Positions 10,007-17,818 of a DNA stretch of 58,066 bases are shown piece by piece. Where the stretch lies: the NCBI GenBank assembly GCA_013695765.1, contig JACCZW010000087.1:1-58066 (forward strand), in the 5' to 3' direction. Within the stretch, counting starts at the first letter, position 1. Each line of letters opens with the position of its first letter. The stretch is from Gammaproteobacteria bacterium (GTDB taxonomy: Bacteria > Pseudomonadota > Gammaproteobacteria > JACCYU01). The notes under the pieces are model-generated. The model was not told the origin of the DNA, ran no database searches, and was given only the letters and a program-made list of their open reading frames with translations. Position numbers and translations under genes: made by a program.

Positions 10007-10678
10007 ATGTACCCGACCGAGTTTTCAACGTTTCCGCCGGTGGTGAAGTTTCTGCTGATCGCCAATGGCGTCGCATTTGTGACCCAGCAATTCATGTTTA
10101 ACGAGCTGGTAACCTGGTTCGCGCTGTGGCCGATGGGTACGCCGGATTTCACCTTTACGGCGGATGGCGTCGCGCAAATTCCGGGCTTCCTGCCCTGGCA
10201 GCTGATCACCTATGGGTTTCTGCACGGCGGCATGGTGCACCTGATTTTCAACATGTTCGCGTTATGGATGTTCGGCATGCAGATCGAGAACGCCTGGGGA
10301 TCGCGCACGTTCGCGGTTTATTATCTGGTCTGTGTAGTCGGCGCAGCAACGATCCAGCTCATTGTCGCCTCCAACGCGGCCAGCGCCGGCGAGATTTATC
10401 CCACCCTGGGCGCGTCCGGCGGCGTCTTCGGCATTCTGCTGGCATTCGGCATGATGTTTCCCGAACAGCGGCTGATCCTGCTGTTTCCCCCGATTCCGAT
10501 CAAGGCCAAGTGGCTGGTCATCGGCTACGGCGCGATAGAACTGTGGGCCGGTGTGACCGGCACCACGGCCGGCGTGGCGCACTTCGCGCACCTGGGCGGC
10601 ATGCTGTTTGGATTTGTGCTGATTCAGTACTGGCGCGGCAAACTGCCGCTACAGCCAAGGCATCAGATGCGATGGTAA
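10007..10678 (+). CDS. Rhomboid-family intramembrane serine protease
   Basis: A 223-residue polytopic protein with six hydrophobic segments. The oxyanion/catalytic features are all visible: HLIFNMFALWMFG on helix 2 (HxxxN type), the nucleophile serine in GASGGVFG, and the catalytic histidine in HFAHLGGMLFG near the C-terminus. The PWQLITYGFLHGG segment fits the typical bacterial GlpG-like N-half. It cleaves within or near transmembrane helices of other membrane proteins; substrates are unknown. The ATG at 10007 is preferred; a GTG nine bases upstream is possible. About 230 bases separate it from the regulator upstream. Confidence 0.9.
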   Translation: MYPTEFSTFPPVVKFLLIANGVAFVTQQFMFNELVTWFALWPMGTPDFTFTADGVAQIPGFLPWQLITYGFLHGGMVHLIFNMFALWMFGMQIENAWGSRTFAVYYLVCVVGAATIQLIVASNAASAGEIYPTLGASGGVFGILLAFGMMFPEQRLILLFPPIPIKAKWLVIGYGAIELWAGVTGTTAGVAHFAHLGGMLFGFVLIQYWRGKLPLQPRHQMRW

Positions 10679-10758
10679 GGACTATATCCGACGAGAGCTG
10701 TCGCGCGGAATTGACCTCGGCGACACGGCGGGCCTAAAATCGCGTCTTCAATGCGGAC

Positions 10759-10833
10759 GGGCGATTAGCTCAGCGGGAGAGCACTGCCTTCACACGGCAG
10801 GGGTCGCTGGTTCGATCCCAGCATCGCCCACCA
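10759..10833 (+). tRNA. tRNA-Val (anticodon CAC)
   Basis: A full cloverleaf can be folded. The acceptor GGGCGAT pairs with ATCGCCC. The D-stem is GCTC/GAGC. The anticodon stem CTGCC/GGCAG carries loop TTCACAC, so the anticodon is CAC and reads GTG. The T-stem is GCTGG/CCAGC with loop TTCGATC. Discriminator A and CCA are encoded. The gene stands alone. Confidence 0.97.
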
Positions 10834-10860
10834 GATATAAATCACCATGCTCCATCTTTT

Positions 10861-10891
10861 AGCGGATGCATGGGATGTGTGTGCATCCGCT
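10861..10891. repeat. Perfect 10-bp inverted repeat downstream of tRNA-Val
   Basis: Arms AGCGGATGCA and TGCATCCGCT enclose an 11-base loop, starting 28 bases after the tRNA CCA. The hairpin is strong, but no T-run follows on either strand, so it is not a standard intrinsic terminator. It may aid 3' processing or transcription stop of the tRNA precursor, or be a scar of a mobile element. Confidence 0.55.
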
Positions 10892-10987
10892 ATTATGCGC
10901 CTAGCCCTCCGACGATCGCGCCCTCTGGTACACCAGCGTTTTCGACGGCCCGTGCGTGGCCCTATGCGGTCACAATTTCAGAGCACT

Positions 10988-11009
10988 CCCACCCGCAACC
11001 GCGGGTGGG
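10988..11009. terminator. Stem-loop between tRNA region and peroxiredoxin gene
   Basis: A 9-bp perfect stem, CCCACCCGC / GCGGGTGGG, with a 4-base loop sits 15 bases beyond the peroxiredoxin stop codon. The flanking tract is only partly T-rich on the plus side (GTTGTTCGGTATTTT) and not on the minus side. It probably ends the peroxiredoxin transcript, but termination strength is uncertain. Confidence 0.5.
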
Positions 11010-11023
11010 GTTGTTCGGTATTT

Positions 11024-11683
11024 TCAGTGCGGCTGTTTGACCGTGCGTAAATAAGGTTTGTGCGTCTTGAAGCCTTGCGGATATTTCTTCTTGGCCTCAT
11101 CGTCAGATACCGAGGTCGGGATGATGACGTCGTCGCCATCCTGCCAGTTGGCGGGTGTCGCAACCTGGTGTTTGGCGGTCAGTTGCAGAGAGTCAATCGC
11201 GCGCAACACTTCATCGAAATTGCGGCCCGTGCTCATGGGATAGATGAGGATCAGTTTGAGCTTCTTGTCCGGCCCGACCACGTAGACATTACGCACGGTG
11301 GCGTTGTCCGCTGGCGTGCGGCCCTTGGCGTCGCCGTAAGCCTCGGCGGGCAGCATGTCATACAGCTTGGCGATACTTAACTCGGGATCGCCGATCATGG
11401 GGTAATTTGGCGCGGTGCCCTGCGTTTCCTCGATGTCTTTTGCCCATTTGCTGTGGTCGCCGACAGGATCGACGCTCAAGCCAATAATCTTGACATTGCG
11501 CTTGTCGAACTCCGGCTTGATGCGTGCCATATAACCCAGCTCGGTGGTGCAAACGGGAGTGAAATCCTTGGGATGCGAGAACAGCACGGCCCAGCCGTCA
11601 CCGATCCATTTGTGAAAGTCGATCTGGCCTTCGGTGGTTTCGGCCTTAAAATCGGGTGCGGTGTCTCCGAGTCTTAGTGACAT
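11024..11683 (-). CDS. 1-Cys peroxiredoxin (Prx6 family)
   Basis: A 219-residue thioredoxin-fold peroxidase that reduces hydrogen peroxide and organic hydroperoxides in the cytoplasm. The peroxidatic Cys lies in PVCTTELG near residue 47, within HPKDFTPVCTTE. The family's long C-terminal dimerisation arm is present (GFKTHKPYLRTV). The start is ATG 11683, giving MSLRLGDTAPDF, with a CTGGAG Shine-Dalgarno nine bases upstream; the frame extends further upstream without similarity. The gene is monocistronic between a hairpin downstream and an intergenic region carrying a regulator remnant. Confidence 0.94.
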   Translation of the reverse strand: MSLRLGDTAPDFKAETTEGQIDFHKWIGDGWAVLFSHPKDFTPVCTTELGYMARIKPEFDKRNVKIIGLSVDPVGDHSKWAKDIEETQGTAPNYPMIGDPELSIAKLYDMLPAEAYGDAKGRTPADNATVRNVYVVGPDKKLKLILIYPMSTGRNFDEVLRAIDSLQLTAKHQVATPANWQDGDDVIIPTSVSDDEAKKKYPQGFKTHKPYLRTVKQPH

Positions 11684-11928
11684 TATGATTCTCCAGGAAA
11701 TAACGTAAGTAAGGGGTATATAAACTTCGGGCGGTCTCATTTCAAGACCGCCCCGGTATTCAAGACTATCCCATTGTTCAAGGTCATCCTGGGGCCATGA
11801 CCCTCAAGCGGAAATTTCGGCGTGGTGTGCCGCCGTACGGTGTCGTACCGAACTGGACGGTCAACGCTGCGACAAAGATTACAATGTGGCGTAAATATTA
11901 CAATCCCCCATAGTGCGATGCCCGCGAG

Positions 11929-12108
11929 TCAATGCACCTGATAGCGCTTGCGCTTGTTGTACAAGGTCTTGCGGCTTATTCCAAGCGCCTGGCCGGTGCG
12001 CGTATTCCGGTCAGTCGCGGCCATCAGGCAGACATCGACGTCGACTTCCCGGTCGTCACCCAGGCGCGTGAGCTTGCCGGTCTCCAGTGCGCAGGCGTAA
12101 AGCTCGGA
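11929..12108 (-). pseudogene. Remnant of an NtrC-type sigma-54 activator with large internal deletion
   Basis: The minus strand encodes about 58 codons ending at TGA 11929-11931. The first part, LTRLGDDREVDVDVCLMAATD, matches the AAA+ core just before sensor I of NtrC-type activators. It then jumps without a stop to a Fis-type helix-turn-helix, LGISRKTLYNKRKRY, which is the extreme C-terminus of the same family. Roughly 150 residues that normally lie between are missing, and a stop codon closes the frame upstream. It is a fusion scar, not a functional gene. It differs from the NtrC-type regulator at 33.7 kb, so it is not a recent copy of that gene. Confidence 0.75.
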
Positions 12109-12252
12109 TCATCATCGACTTCACACCAACGCGGCGCTGCGAACAATGCGAAATATCAAAATCACGCTCGCCGCTATCCGGAACTTTGGTACATCGCTTG
12201 CTTAGCAATTTGCCAGACTCTTTGTACTGTAACCAGACACAGGAGGTTGCGA

Positions 12253-12507
12253 ATGTCGAGTCACCCATTGACGGTTAGCGACTGGTTCAGGCTCAAGGCA
12301 TATATTCAGCAAGATCTGGCAGGCGTTACCGAGGCCGATCTCGCCTCCTGCGACGGCCAGCGTGAAAAGCTGGTGACGAAGCTGCAGGAGATTTACGGGA
12401 TCACGGCCGATGAAGCCGAAGGCGCGGTGGCGTACTACGAACAGCGGATCGCGATGTGGTATCGCTCGCGGCTGACCGGGTCGGCGTCGCTGAAGTCACG
12501 TCACTAG
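12253..12507 (+). CDS. CsbD-like general stress protein
   Basis: An 84-residue hydrophilic protein. The start is ATG 12253, six bases after a perfect AGGAGG Shine-Dalgarno; the frame is open further upstream only by chance. The core, from FRLKAYIQQDLAGVTEADL through GQREKLVTKLQEIYGITADEA, follows the CsbD pattern: an amphipathic helix pair, then repeated K/R-E positions and a YGI turn. Known members are small proteins induced in stationary phase or by general stress; biochemical function is unknown. The C-terminus YEQRIAMWYRSRL is longer than usual. It lies just upstream of the small-RNA candidate. Confidence 0.72.
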   Translation: MSSHPLTVSDWFRLKAYIQQDLAGVTEADLASCDGQREKLVTKLQEIYGITADEAEGAVAYYEQRIAMWYRSRLTGSASLKSRH

Positions 12508-12688
12508 ACGCGACGCAGGTTATACGCGCGGCACCTGCGGGTCAGCCAGGTCACGATACCGGGCCAATGACGCAAATTTGTCAGCGGCACGCGTGGGAAC
12601 CGCGAGGTACCGTTGAGCATACCGGCGACTACATCTGACGCAGTTAACAGTTGATAAAATTATTTTTCCCCCGGACGCGTTTTCGTTA

Positions 12689-12694
12689 TATACT
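12689..12694 (+). promoter_or_regulatory. Putative -10 box of the small-RNA candidate
   Basis: TATACT lies in the context GTTATATACTGC, about seven bases before the presumed transcript start. No good -35 is seen at 17-18 bases upstream (TTTCCC-like), so transcription may need an activator or an alternative sigma factor. Confidence 0.4.
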
Positions 12695-12700
12695 GCTTTC

Positions 12701-12839
12701 ATTCGGAAAACGACAATTTTTAGAGGTTTCAAATAGCGCGATGCGTTAATGTTCATTCTCCCATTGCGGGCTCTTTTTGAGCCTGAACCGTTTGATCGCC
12801 TCCTCTTCCCCTCCCCACTTGATCGAACGGTTTTTTTTT
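12701..12839 (+). ncRNA. Candidate small regulatory RNA with C/U-rich anti-Shine-Dalgarno loop
   Basis: This roughly 140-base transcript is predicted from a -10 box at 12689 and a strong terminator. It contains no ORF of note: the only ATG near an AGAGG gives two codons. Two hairpins close it. Hairpin 1 (12768-12786) pairs CGGGCTC with GAGCCTG around a T5 loop. Hairpin 2 (12786-12832) pairs AACCGTTTGATC with GATCGAACGGTT, with one G-U pair. Its 23-base loop is almost pure pyrimidine and contains CCTCCTCTTCCCCTCCCC, complementary to Shine-Dalgarno sequences. This layout resembles trans-acting sRNAs that expose CCUCC-type loops. An mRNA leader is less likely because a separate promoter precedes the next gene. 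Confidence 0.6.
12786..12839 (+). terminator. Rho-independent terminator of the small-RNA candidate
   Basis: A 12-bp stem (12786-12797 with 12821-12832, one G-U pair) ends in a run of nine Ts at 12831-12839. It is the clearest intrinsic terminator in the window. The unusually long pyrimidine loop is discussed with the RNA. Confidence 0.85.
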
Positions 12840-12944
12840 GCGCGTCTTCCAGCAATCTGGCCAGTGTATGGAATGGATCATGGAGCTAGATCAAAATGCA
12901 TCTGACTCACTGGCGACATTGGCCGATTGGCCGTCAACATCGAA

Positions 12945-12950
12945 TATAAT
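12945..12950 (+). promoter_or_regulatory. Consensus -10 box upstream of the DUF883-like gene
   Basis: A perfect TATAAT lies 30 bases before ATG 12980. The -35 at 17 bases spacing is weak (CCGATT). Two TTGGCC copies lie just upstream and could be activator half-sites. Confidence 0.5.
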
Positions 12951-12979
12951 GAGATTCTCAACCAAACGGAGTGGCTCTT

Positions 12980-13234
12980 ATGCGATATAGATCAGACCAC
13001 GCACGCGACGCGCTGGAATAGGCCGTGGAACGCGCCTCGGATGCCGGACGGCGGCTGAAAGAACTGGGTACTGTCATCGAAGAGCGCGCCTCCGACACGG
13101 CGCGCAGCACGCGCCGCATGTCTGAGGATTACACCGGCCGCCTGCGTGACCGAGTGGTGGACTACCCGCTGGCGTCGATCGGCGTCGCGGTGGTGGTGGG
13201 CGCGTTTATCTCGGTCCTGTTGGCCCGGCGTTAG
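12980..13234 (+). pseudogene. DUF883/ElaB-like membrane-anchored protein interrupted by an in-frame amber codon
   Basis: The frame from ATG 12980 (CGGAG Shine-Dalgarno ten bases upstream) would give an 84-codon ElaB/YqjD-type protein. It has an acidic/basic helical body with repeats such as VERASDAGRRLKELG and RSTRRMSEDYTGRLRDRV, then one C-terminal helix (SIGVAVVVGAFISVLLARR). This is the usual architecture of DUF883 proteins, which bind ribosomes and anchor to the inner membrane in stationary phase. Codon 14 is TAG (13019-13021), in frame, most simply from CAG or GAG. Re-initiation at GTG 13025 would yield 69 residues, nearly the whole domain, so a functional product is possible. No Shine-Dalgarno precedes that GTG. 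Confidence 0.7.
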
Positions 13235-13265
13235 GCTGGTTCCATGGTGTTGTCGCGAGCGCCGC

Positions 13266-13966
13266 TTAGCGCGACAGCACTTCCAGCCCGTCATGCACGG
13301 CGTGCACGCCCGGGATATACCACACGTCGCGCACGGCACGAAGTTTTTGCGTTTCAGTGGCAACCGCGCCGCGTAAAGTCACCTCGCTGTCGCGGGTAAC
13401 CACTGAAATCTGCTCGGCATCCAGTGCCGGTTCCTTATCGAACACCATACGCACGACATCCGTAATTTCCTCGTCGGAGTCCACCTGAGGCGGTCGTACA
13501 TGCAGGCGATTGTAAACATCGCAGCTACCGGGCACCCACCAGAGAAGCACCTCCGCGAATCGCCGGTGAGACAGGCTTTTTACCTCGCCGGTGACCTTGA
13601 TGAGCAATCCACAGCCGTCACCCTCATCCAGTCCCGCTCCTGGCCCGACGGCGCATCCGTACCGGCATCGATATCGATCTCCGCGAACGCGGGCTCGCGG
13701 CGCAAAACGTCCAGCGCGGCGTCGCGCAACTGATCGCCGACTACTCGCTCACCGGATACCAGTCGCAACCGATCCTCGATCGGCAGTCCGGCGGCATGCT
13801 GGTGGGCGATACGCAGCGCCTTGCGTTTGGCGACGATATCCTCGACTTCTCCGTCCAGATGAATGACGTCCTCCACGTTGATGGTTATCTTGGACGCATG
13901 CATATTGATATCTCGATCAACCTCTAGCGCCGCGCGTATCGCGTTGGCGATGGATTCTTCACTCAT
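13266..13966 (-). pseudogene. Multi-BON-domain protein, frameshifted
   Basis: Two overlapping minus-strand frames (13580-13966 and 13266-13607) together make one protein of about 230 residues with BON-type domains. The first part begins MSEESIANAIRAALE and carries a BON domain (VIHLDGEVEDIVAKRKALR). The second holds VTGEVKSLSHRRFAEVLLWWVPGS, then a further BON domain ending in WYIPGVHAVHDGLEV. Reading passes from one frame to the other near 13607-13630, where DWMR must join EGDGCGLLIKVTGEV. This is a one-base shift. BON domains bind lipid or peptidoglycan-associated partners, and this type often sits with other stress genes. The sequence could be a true pseudogene or an assembly indel. Confidence 0.75.
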
Positions 13967-14092
13967 TCTGCCTCCTGATTTTCTGGTTTGCGCAGTAGCG
14001 TAACTCTCTATCGAAATGGTCGGGCGGATTCTTCAGGCCCGAACTGGAACAGGCTTTGCAGGTTTGCCGCTTTTACTTAGTGTAGCGACGAT

Positions 14093-14962
14093 ATGCAAAA
14101 CGACGACCAGGATCAACAGCCGCGCGATCCGCAACATCAATCCGCGCAACCCGGTCGCGAGGAGCCGATGACGCCTCAGCCGGTTGTGATTCGTGACGAT
14201 TACCGCGGCAGCGCGAAGCTTAAACACAAGGTTGCGCTCATCACCGGTGGCGACAGCGGCATCGGGCGCTCGGTGGCGGTGCATTATGCGCGCGAAGGTG
14301 CGGATGTTGCGATAGTGTATCTGGAGGAGCACGACGACGCCCGGACCACCCGGCAGATGGTCGAGGCCGAGGGCCGTACCTGTTTCTTGCTGGCGGGTGA
14401 TGTCGGCGACGAAGTATTCTGCCGCGAGGCCGTGGCGGCAACCGTGGATCGTTTCGACAAGCTCGACATTCTTGTCAACCACGCGGGTGAGCAACACCCC
14501 ACCGCCGGCATCGAGGAAATTTCGGCGAGGCAGCTGGAACGCACGTTTCGCACCAACTGTTTTTCGTTTTTTTATCTGACACGCGCCGCCGTGGCGCACC
14601 TGCCCCGCGACGGTGTGATTATCAATACGAGTTCGGTCACGGCGTATCGCGGCAGCACGCATTTAATTGATTACGCAGCCAGCAATGGCGCGATTACGGC
14701 ATTCACACGTTCACTCGCCAAGGCACTCGTCGAACGCGGCATTCGCGTAAACGGCGTAGCACCCGGTCCGATCTGGACACCGCTGATTCCGGCCAGTTTC
14801 GAGGCCGATGAAGTCGCCGCATTTGGTACCAAGACACCCATGAGACGCGCCGGCCAGCCCGCCGAAGTCGCGCCGTGTTACGTGTTTCTGGCGTCCATGG
14901 ACGCATCTTATATAACCGGCGAAACGCTGCATCCCAGCGGTGGGGACTTCGTCGCCACCTGA
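14093..14962 (+). CDS. Short-chain dehydrogenase, YghA-like, catalytic Lys replaced by Asn
   Basis: A 289-residue SDR with the N-terminal extension typical of YghA/general-stress dehydrogenases. The cofactor motif TGGDSGIG is near residues 52-59, NHAGEQ near 128, catalytic Ser in NTSSVTAY, and Tyr in IDYAASNG. The active-site consensus is YxxxK, but here the fourth residue after Tyr is Asn (codon AAT). The RVNGVAPGPIWTPL segment and C-terminal GG-rich tail are normal. Loss of the Lys should strongly reduce oxidoreductase activity, so the protein may be inactive or repurposed. It is the first plus-strand gene after the BON gene and converges on the photolyase. Confidence 0.9.
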   Translation: MQNDDQDQQPRDPQHQSAQPGREEPMTPQPVVIRDDYRGSAKLKHKVALITGGDSGIGRSVAVHYAREGADVAIVYLEEHDDARTTRQMVEAEGRTCFLLAGDVGDEVFCREAVAATVDRFDKLDILVNHAGEQHPTAGIEEISARQLERTFRTNCFSFFYLTRAAVAHLPRDGVIINTSSVTAYRGSTHLIDYAASNGAITAFTRSLAKALVERGIRVNGVAPGPIWTPLIPASFEADEVAAFGTKTPMRRAGQPAEVAPCYVFLASMDASYITGETLHPSGGDFVAT

Positions 14963-14983
14963 GTTCTGTAGTCGCATCCGGTG

Positions 14984-16384
14984 TCAATCCGCCTGTTCGT
15001 CACCCGTTAGTGCGTAACGCTGCCGCGCCACATGAAACTGTTGCGCGTGATCCATCATCGGTGACGGATAACCGTGAAGTACCGGCGGACGCGCCTTGTG
15101 CAGTTGATGAATGGCCTTAGGTTCCAGCTCCCTCAGCTCCGGCACCCAGCGCTTGACATATTCCGCCTGGCTGTCGAATTTCTGCTGCTGCGTCCAAGGG
15201 TTGAGAATGCGGATGGGACGGGTGTCCACCCCAACCGAGGCGATCCACTGCCAGTTGCCGTTATTCACGCAGGGATCGTAATCGACCAGTTGACGCGCAA
15301 AATAGCGCTCGCCCCAGCGCCAGTCGATGAGCAGATTTTTGGTCAGGAAGGAGCCGGTGACCAGCCGCGCGCGATTGTGCATCCAGCCGGTCTCGTTTAG
15401 CTGGCGCATCCCCGCGTCGACCATGGGAAAGCCGGTGCGCCCTTCGCACCAGGCGTTGAAATGACTTTCATCGTTGTCCCATTGCATGCCTTCAAACCTG
15501 GTTTTCAGCGACTTGCCGAAAACCGACGGATTGAAGAAAGCCAACTGTGTGAAGAAGTCCCGCCAGTAGAGTTGACGGATAATCTCCTCGCAGGACGCCC
15601 CCAGTTTCTTCTTCAGCGCGTGATAAACCTCGCGGATCGAGACGGTACCGAACTTGTGGTGCGCCGACAGGCTGGTAGTACCGGCTTGCGCGACCGCATC
15701 GTGCGAGTGGCCGTAGTCGTTGAACTCGCCGAGCTGCCGCAGAATCGCCAACCCGTTATCGCGTCCGCCGCGCACGTGCGCACGCTCGTTGCGCTTCGTG
15801 AGCAGCTCGTCATAAAGGTCTACGCTGCGCGCGAATTCAATCTGACCATCATAAAAGTCGCTGACCTTGAGCGTCTGCGGCGGCGGCACGTCGATCTGGC
15901 TGGCACGCCGGTAATACGGCGTAAACACCCTGAACGGTGTGCCCGCTTCAGTCAACGCGCGGCCGGGTTCGTTGAGTAGCAGGTCCGGATATTGACCGAA
16001 AAAAACACGCCGCCGTGCGCACAACGCTTGCAGTTCGCCATCCCGCAACCGGCTGAATGGCGTGTAGTCGCGGTTGACTAAGACCGCCTCGGCGCCGCAC
16101 TGCTCGATCAGGCGCTCAACGATTTCGTGGGGCAAGCCTGAGAACCGGTAGAGCGTGCCCCCGGCTGCCTTCAGTTGCCGCTCCAGGTCTTCAAGCGACT
16201 CGATCAGAAACTGAAAGCCGTGCGCGGTGAAGTAATCGTTCTTGTCGTGCTGCTGGCGCGGATCGAAGATGAAACACGGCAGTACGTGCTCGGCCAGCGC
16301 GAACGCCTTACGCAGACCCGTGTTGTCGCTTAGCCGCAGATCGCGCCGGAATAGAAAAACCACGGTCTTATAAGGCTTTGTCAT
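14984..16384 (-). CDS. phrB: Deoxyribodipyrimidine photolyase, class I
   Basis: A 466-residue flavoprotein that repairs cyclobutane pyrimidine dimers with blue light. The N-terminal antenna-binding Rossmann domain starts VVFLFRRDLRLSDNTGL. The FAD domain shows FPMVDAGMRQLNETGWMHNR, then RWGERYFARQLVDYDP and NNGNWQWIASVGVD, followed by RILNPWTQQQKFD. All are hallmarks of class I photolyases; the Asn-rich NNGNWQW loop and intact Trp positions argue for repair rather than a signalling cryptochrome. The C-terminus has KWVPEL-type RWVPELREL and a GYPSPMMDH end. It is monocistronic and converges with the SDR gene. Confidence 0.94.
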   Translation of the reverse strand: MTKPYKTVVFLFRRDLRLSDNTGLRKAFALAEHVLPCFIFDPRQQHDKNDYFTAHGFQFLIESLEDLERQLKAAGGTLYRFSGLPHEIVERLIEQCGAEAVLVNRDYTPFSRLRDGELQALCARRRVFFGQYPDLLLNEPGRALTEAGTPFRVFTPYYRRASQIDVPPPQTLKVSDFYDGQIEFARSVDLYDELLTKRNERAHVRGGRDNGLAILRQLGEFNDYGHSHDAVAQAGTTSLSAHHKFGTVSIREVYHALKKKLGASCEEIIRQLYWRDFFTQLAFFNPSVFGKSLKTRFEGMQWDNDESHFNAWCEGRTGFPMVDAGMRQLNETGWMHNRARLVTGSFLTKNLLIDWRWGERYFARQLVDYDPCVNNGNWQWIASVGVDTRPIRILNPWTQQQKFDSQAEYVKRWVPELRELEPKAIHQLHKARPPVLHGYPSPMMDHAQQFHVARQRYALTGDEQAD

Positions 16385-16491
16385 AAAAAAAACTGATCTT
16401 CGAGGGTTGATTCTTCATGGTCTAGCAGCAACAATGTTGCATCGCATCAACATTATTGGTTTTTTTGCTTCAATCAAAGGAGGTCATGTCT

Positions 16492-16944
16492 ATGACACAG
16501 CGCAGACAATTGGCGGATGCACAAGGCAACCCGTTGTTAAAGGATTTCGGCGCATTCTATCCCACTGGCTACCTAGTCATCGCCTTCGAGCGCGGCGACG
16601 ACGCCCGACAAACCTGCCACGAGTTGCGGGTAGGCGGCTACGACGAGCAGGATTGCGCCGTGCATGAACCGCGGGACGTGGCCGAACGGGCGCATCGCAA
16701 CATCAACAATGCAGGCCTGATGGCCAGGCTGGGCAAAAGCATCGCGGCCGTCAAGAAGCACGCCAGCGCGGCCGGGAATGGCGCCACGTTCCTGACGGTT
16801 TACGCGCCAGACGATGTCGAAGCCGAGCGCGTGATGAACGTCGTGCGCCGCCGGCCGCACGTCCTGGCGCACCGCTATCAGCGTTTCGCCATTCAGGATC
16901 TGGCGGAACGCGATGAGGAGGCCGGCGCGACCTCCGCACGATAA
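16492..16944 (+). CDS. Conserved-type hypothetical protein, soluble
   Basis: A 150-residue protein not recognised. The start is ATG 16492 because a perfect AGGAGG lies eight bases upstream; ATG 16486 is only two bases from it. The N-terminus TQRRQLADAQGNPLLKDFGAFYPTG leads into GYLVIAFERGDDARQ, a beta-strand followed by helix that suggests a ferredoxin-like fold. Near the C-terminus ATFLTVYAPDDVEAERVMNVV reads as a second strand-helix unit. There is no signal peptide and no membrane segment. The gene lies between the photolyase (divergent) and sdhB (convergent). Confidence 0.65.
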   Translation: MTQRRQLADAQGNPLLKDFGAFYPTGYLVIAFERGDDARQTCHELRVGGYDEQDCAVHEPRDVAERAHRNINNAGLMARLGKSIAAVKKHASAAGNGATFLTVYAPDDVEAERVMNVVRRRPHVLAHRYQRFAIQDLAERDEEAGATSAR

Positions 16945-16981
16945 ACGCGAGTCCGTGCCGGGCCGCTGGCCCGGCACGACG

Positions 16982-17767
16982 TTACATATGCCGCTGGGCG
17001 ATCATTTCCTTGATCTTGCCGATGGCTTTGGCCGGGTTGATGCCCTTCGGACACGTGGCGGTGCAGTTCATGATGGTGTGACACCGGTACAGCTTGAACG
17101 GGTCTTCGAGTTCGTCGAGCCGCTCGCCGGTCGCCTCGTCACGGCTGTCCGCGATGAAACGGTGCGCCAGTAACAATATGGCGGGACCCAGATAACGCTC
17201 CTGATTCCACCAGTAGCTCGGGCAACTGGTGGAGCAGCAAGCGCACAAAATGCAGCGCTCGTTGTCGTCGAACGCCTGGCGTTCGGCAGGGGACTGCAGT
17301 CGCTCTCTATCGGGCGGCGTCGGCGTTTGCGTGCGCATCCACGGTTTGACCGATGCGTATTGCGCGAAGAAGTGAGTGAAATCGGTCACCAGATCCTTCA
17401 TGACTTCCATGTGCGGCAACGGGTAAATCTTCACGACGTCGCCTTGGTAGTCTTCGATGCGTTTGGTGCAGGCGAGCGTGTTACCGCCGTTGATATTCAT
17501 CGAGCACGAGCCGCAGATCGCCTCGCGGCAGGAGCGCCGGAACGCTAACGTCGGATCGATCTCGTTTTTGATCTTGAACAGCGCGTCCAGCACCATCGGC
17601 CCGCAGTCGTCCAGATCCAGCTCGAATGTATCGATTCTGGGGTTCGCGCCGGAATCGGGATCGTAGCGGTAGACGATAAATTTTTTTGTGCGCCGCGCGC
17701 CGTTGATCGCAGGATAGCTTCTGCCAGCCTTGACCACCGAATTGGCCGGTAACCGGAACTGTGCCAT
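16982..17767 (-). CDS. sdhB: Succinate dehydrogenase iron-sulfur subunit
   Basis: A 261-residue electron-transfer subunit of complex II. The [2Fe-2S] ligands are in [21 protein letters not shown]. The [4Fe-4S] and [3Fe-4S] clusters are bound by [13 protein letters not shown] and [14 protein letters not shown]. The N-terminal extension before [19 protein letters not shown] is slightly longer than in E. coli. It is the last gene of sdhCDAB, 51 bases after sdhA, with its own AAGGAGAAT ribosome site. Confidence 0.97.
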   Translation of the reverse strand: MAQFRLPANSVVKAGRSYPAINGARRTKKFIVYRYDPDSGANPRIDTFELDLDDCGPMVLDALFKIKNEIDPTLAFRRSCREAICGSCSMNINGGNTLACTKRIEDYQGDVVKIYPLPHMEVMKDLVTDFTHFFAQYASVKPWMRTQTPTPPDRERLQSPAERQAFDDNERCILCACCSTSCPSYWWNQERYLGPAILLLAHRFIADSRDEATGERLDELEDPFKLYRCHTIMNCTATCPKGINPAKAIGKIKEMIAQRHM

Positions 17768-17818
17768 TGGATTCTCCTTAAAAATTTAACGCCTACCCCG
17801 GCCAGGGGAAGGCGCGCG

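Noticed and set aside
10847-11050. 67-codon frame after tRNA-Val
   Set aside because: Covers two hairpins, no ribosome site and no family-like sequence.
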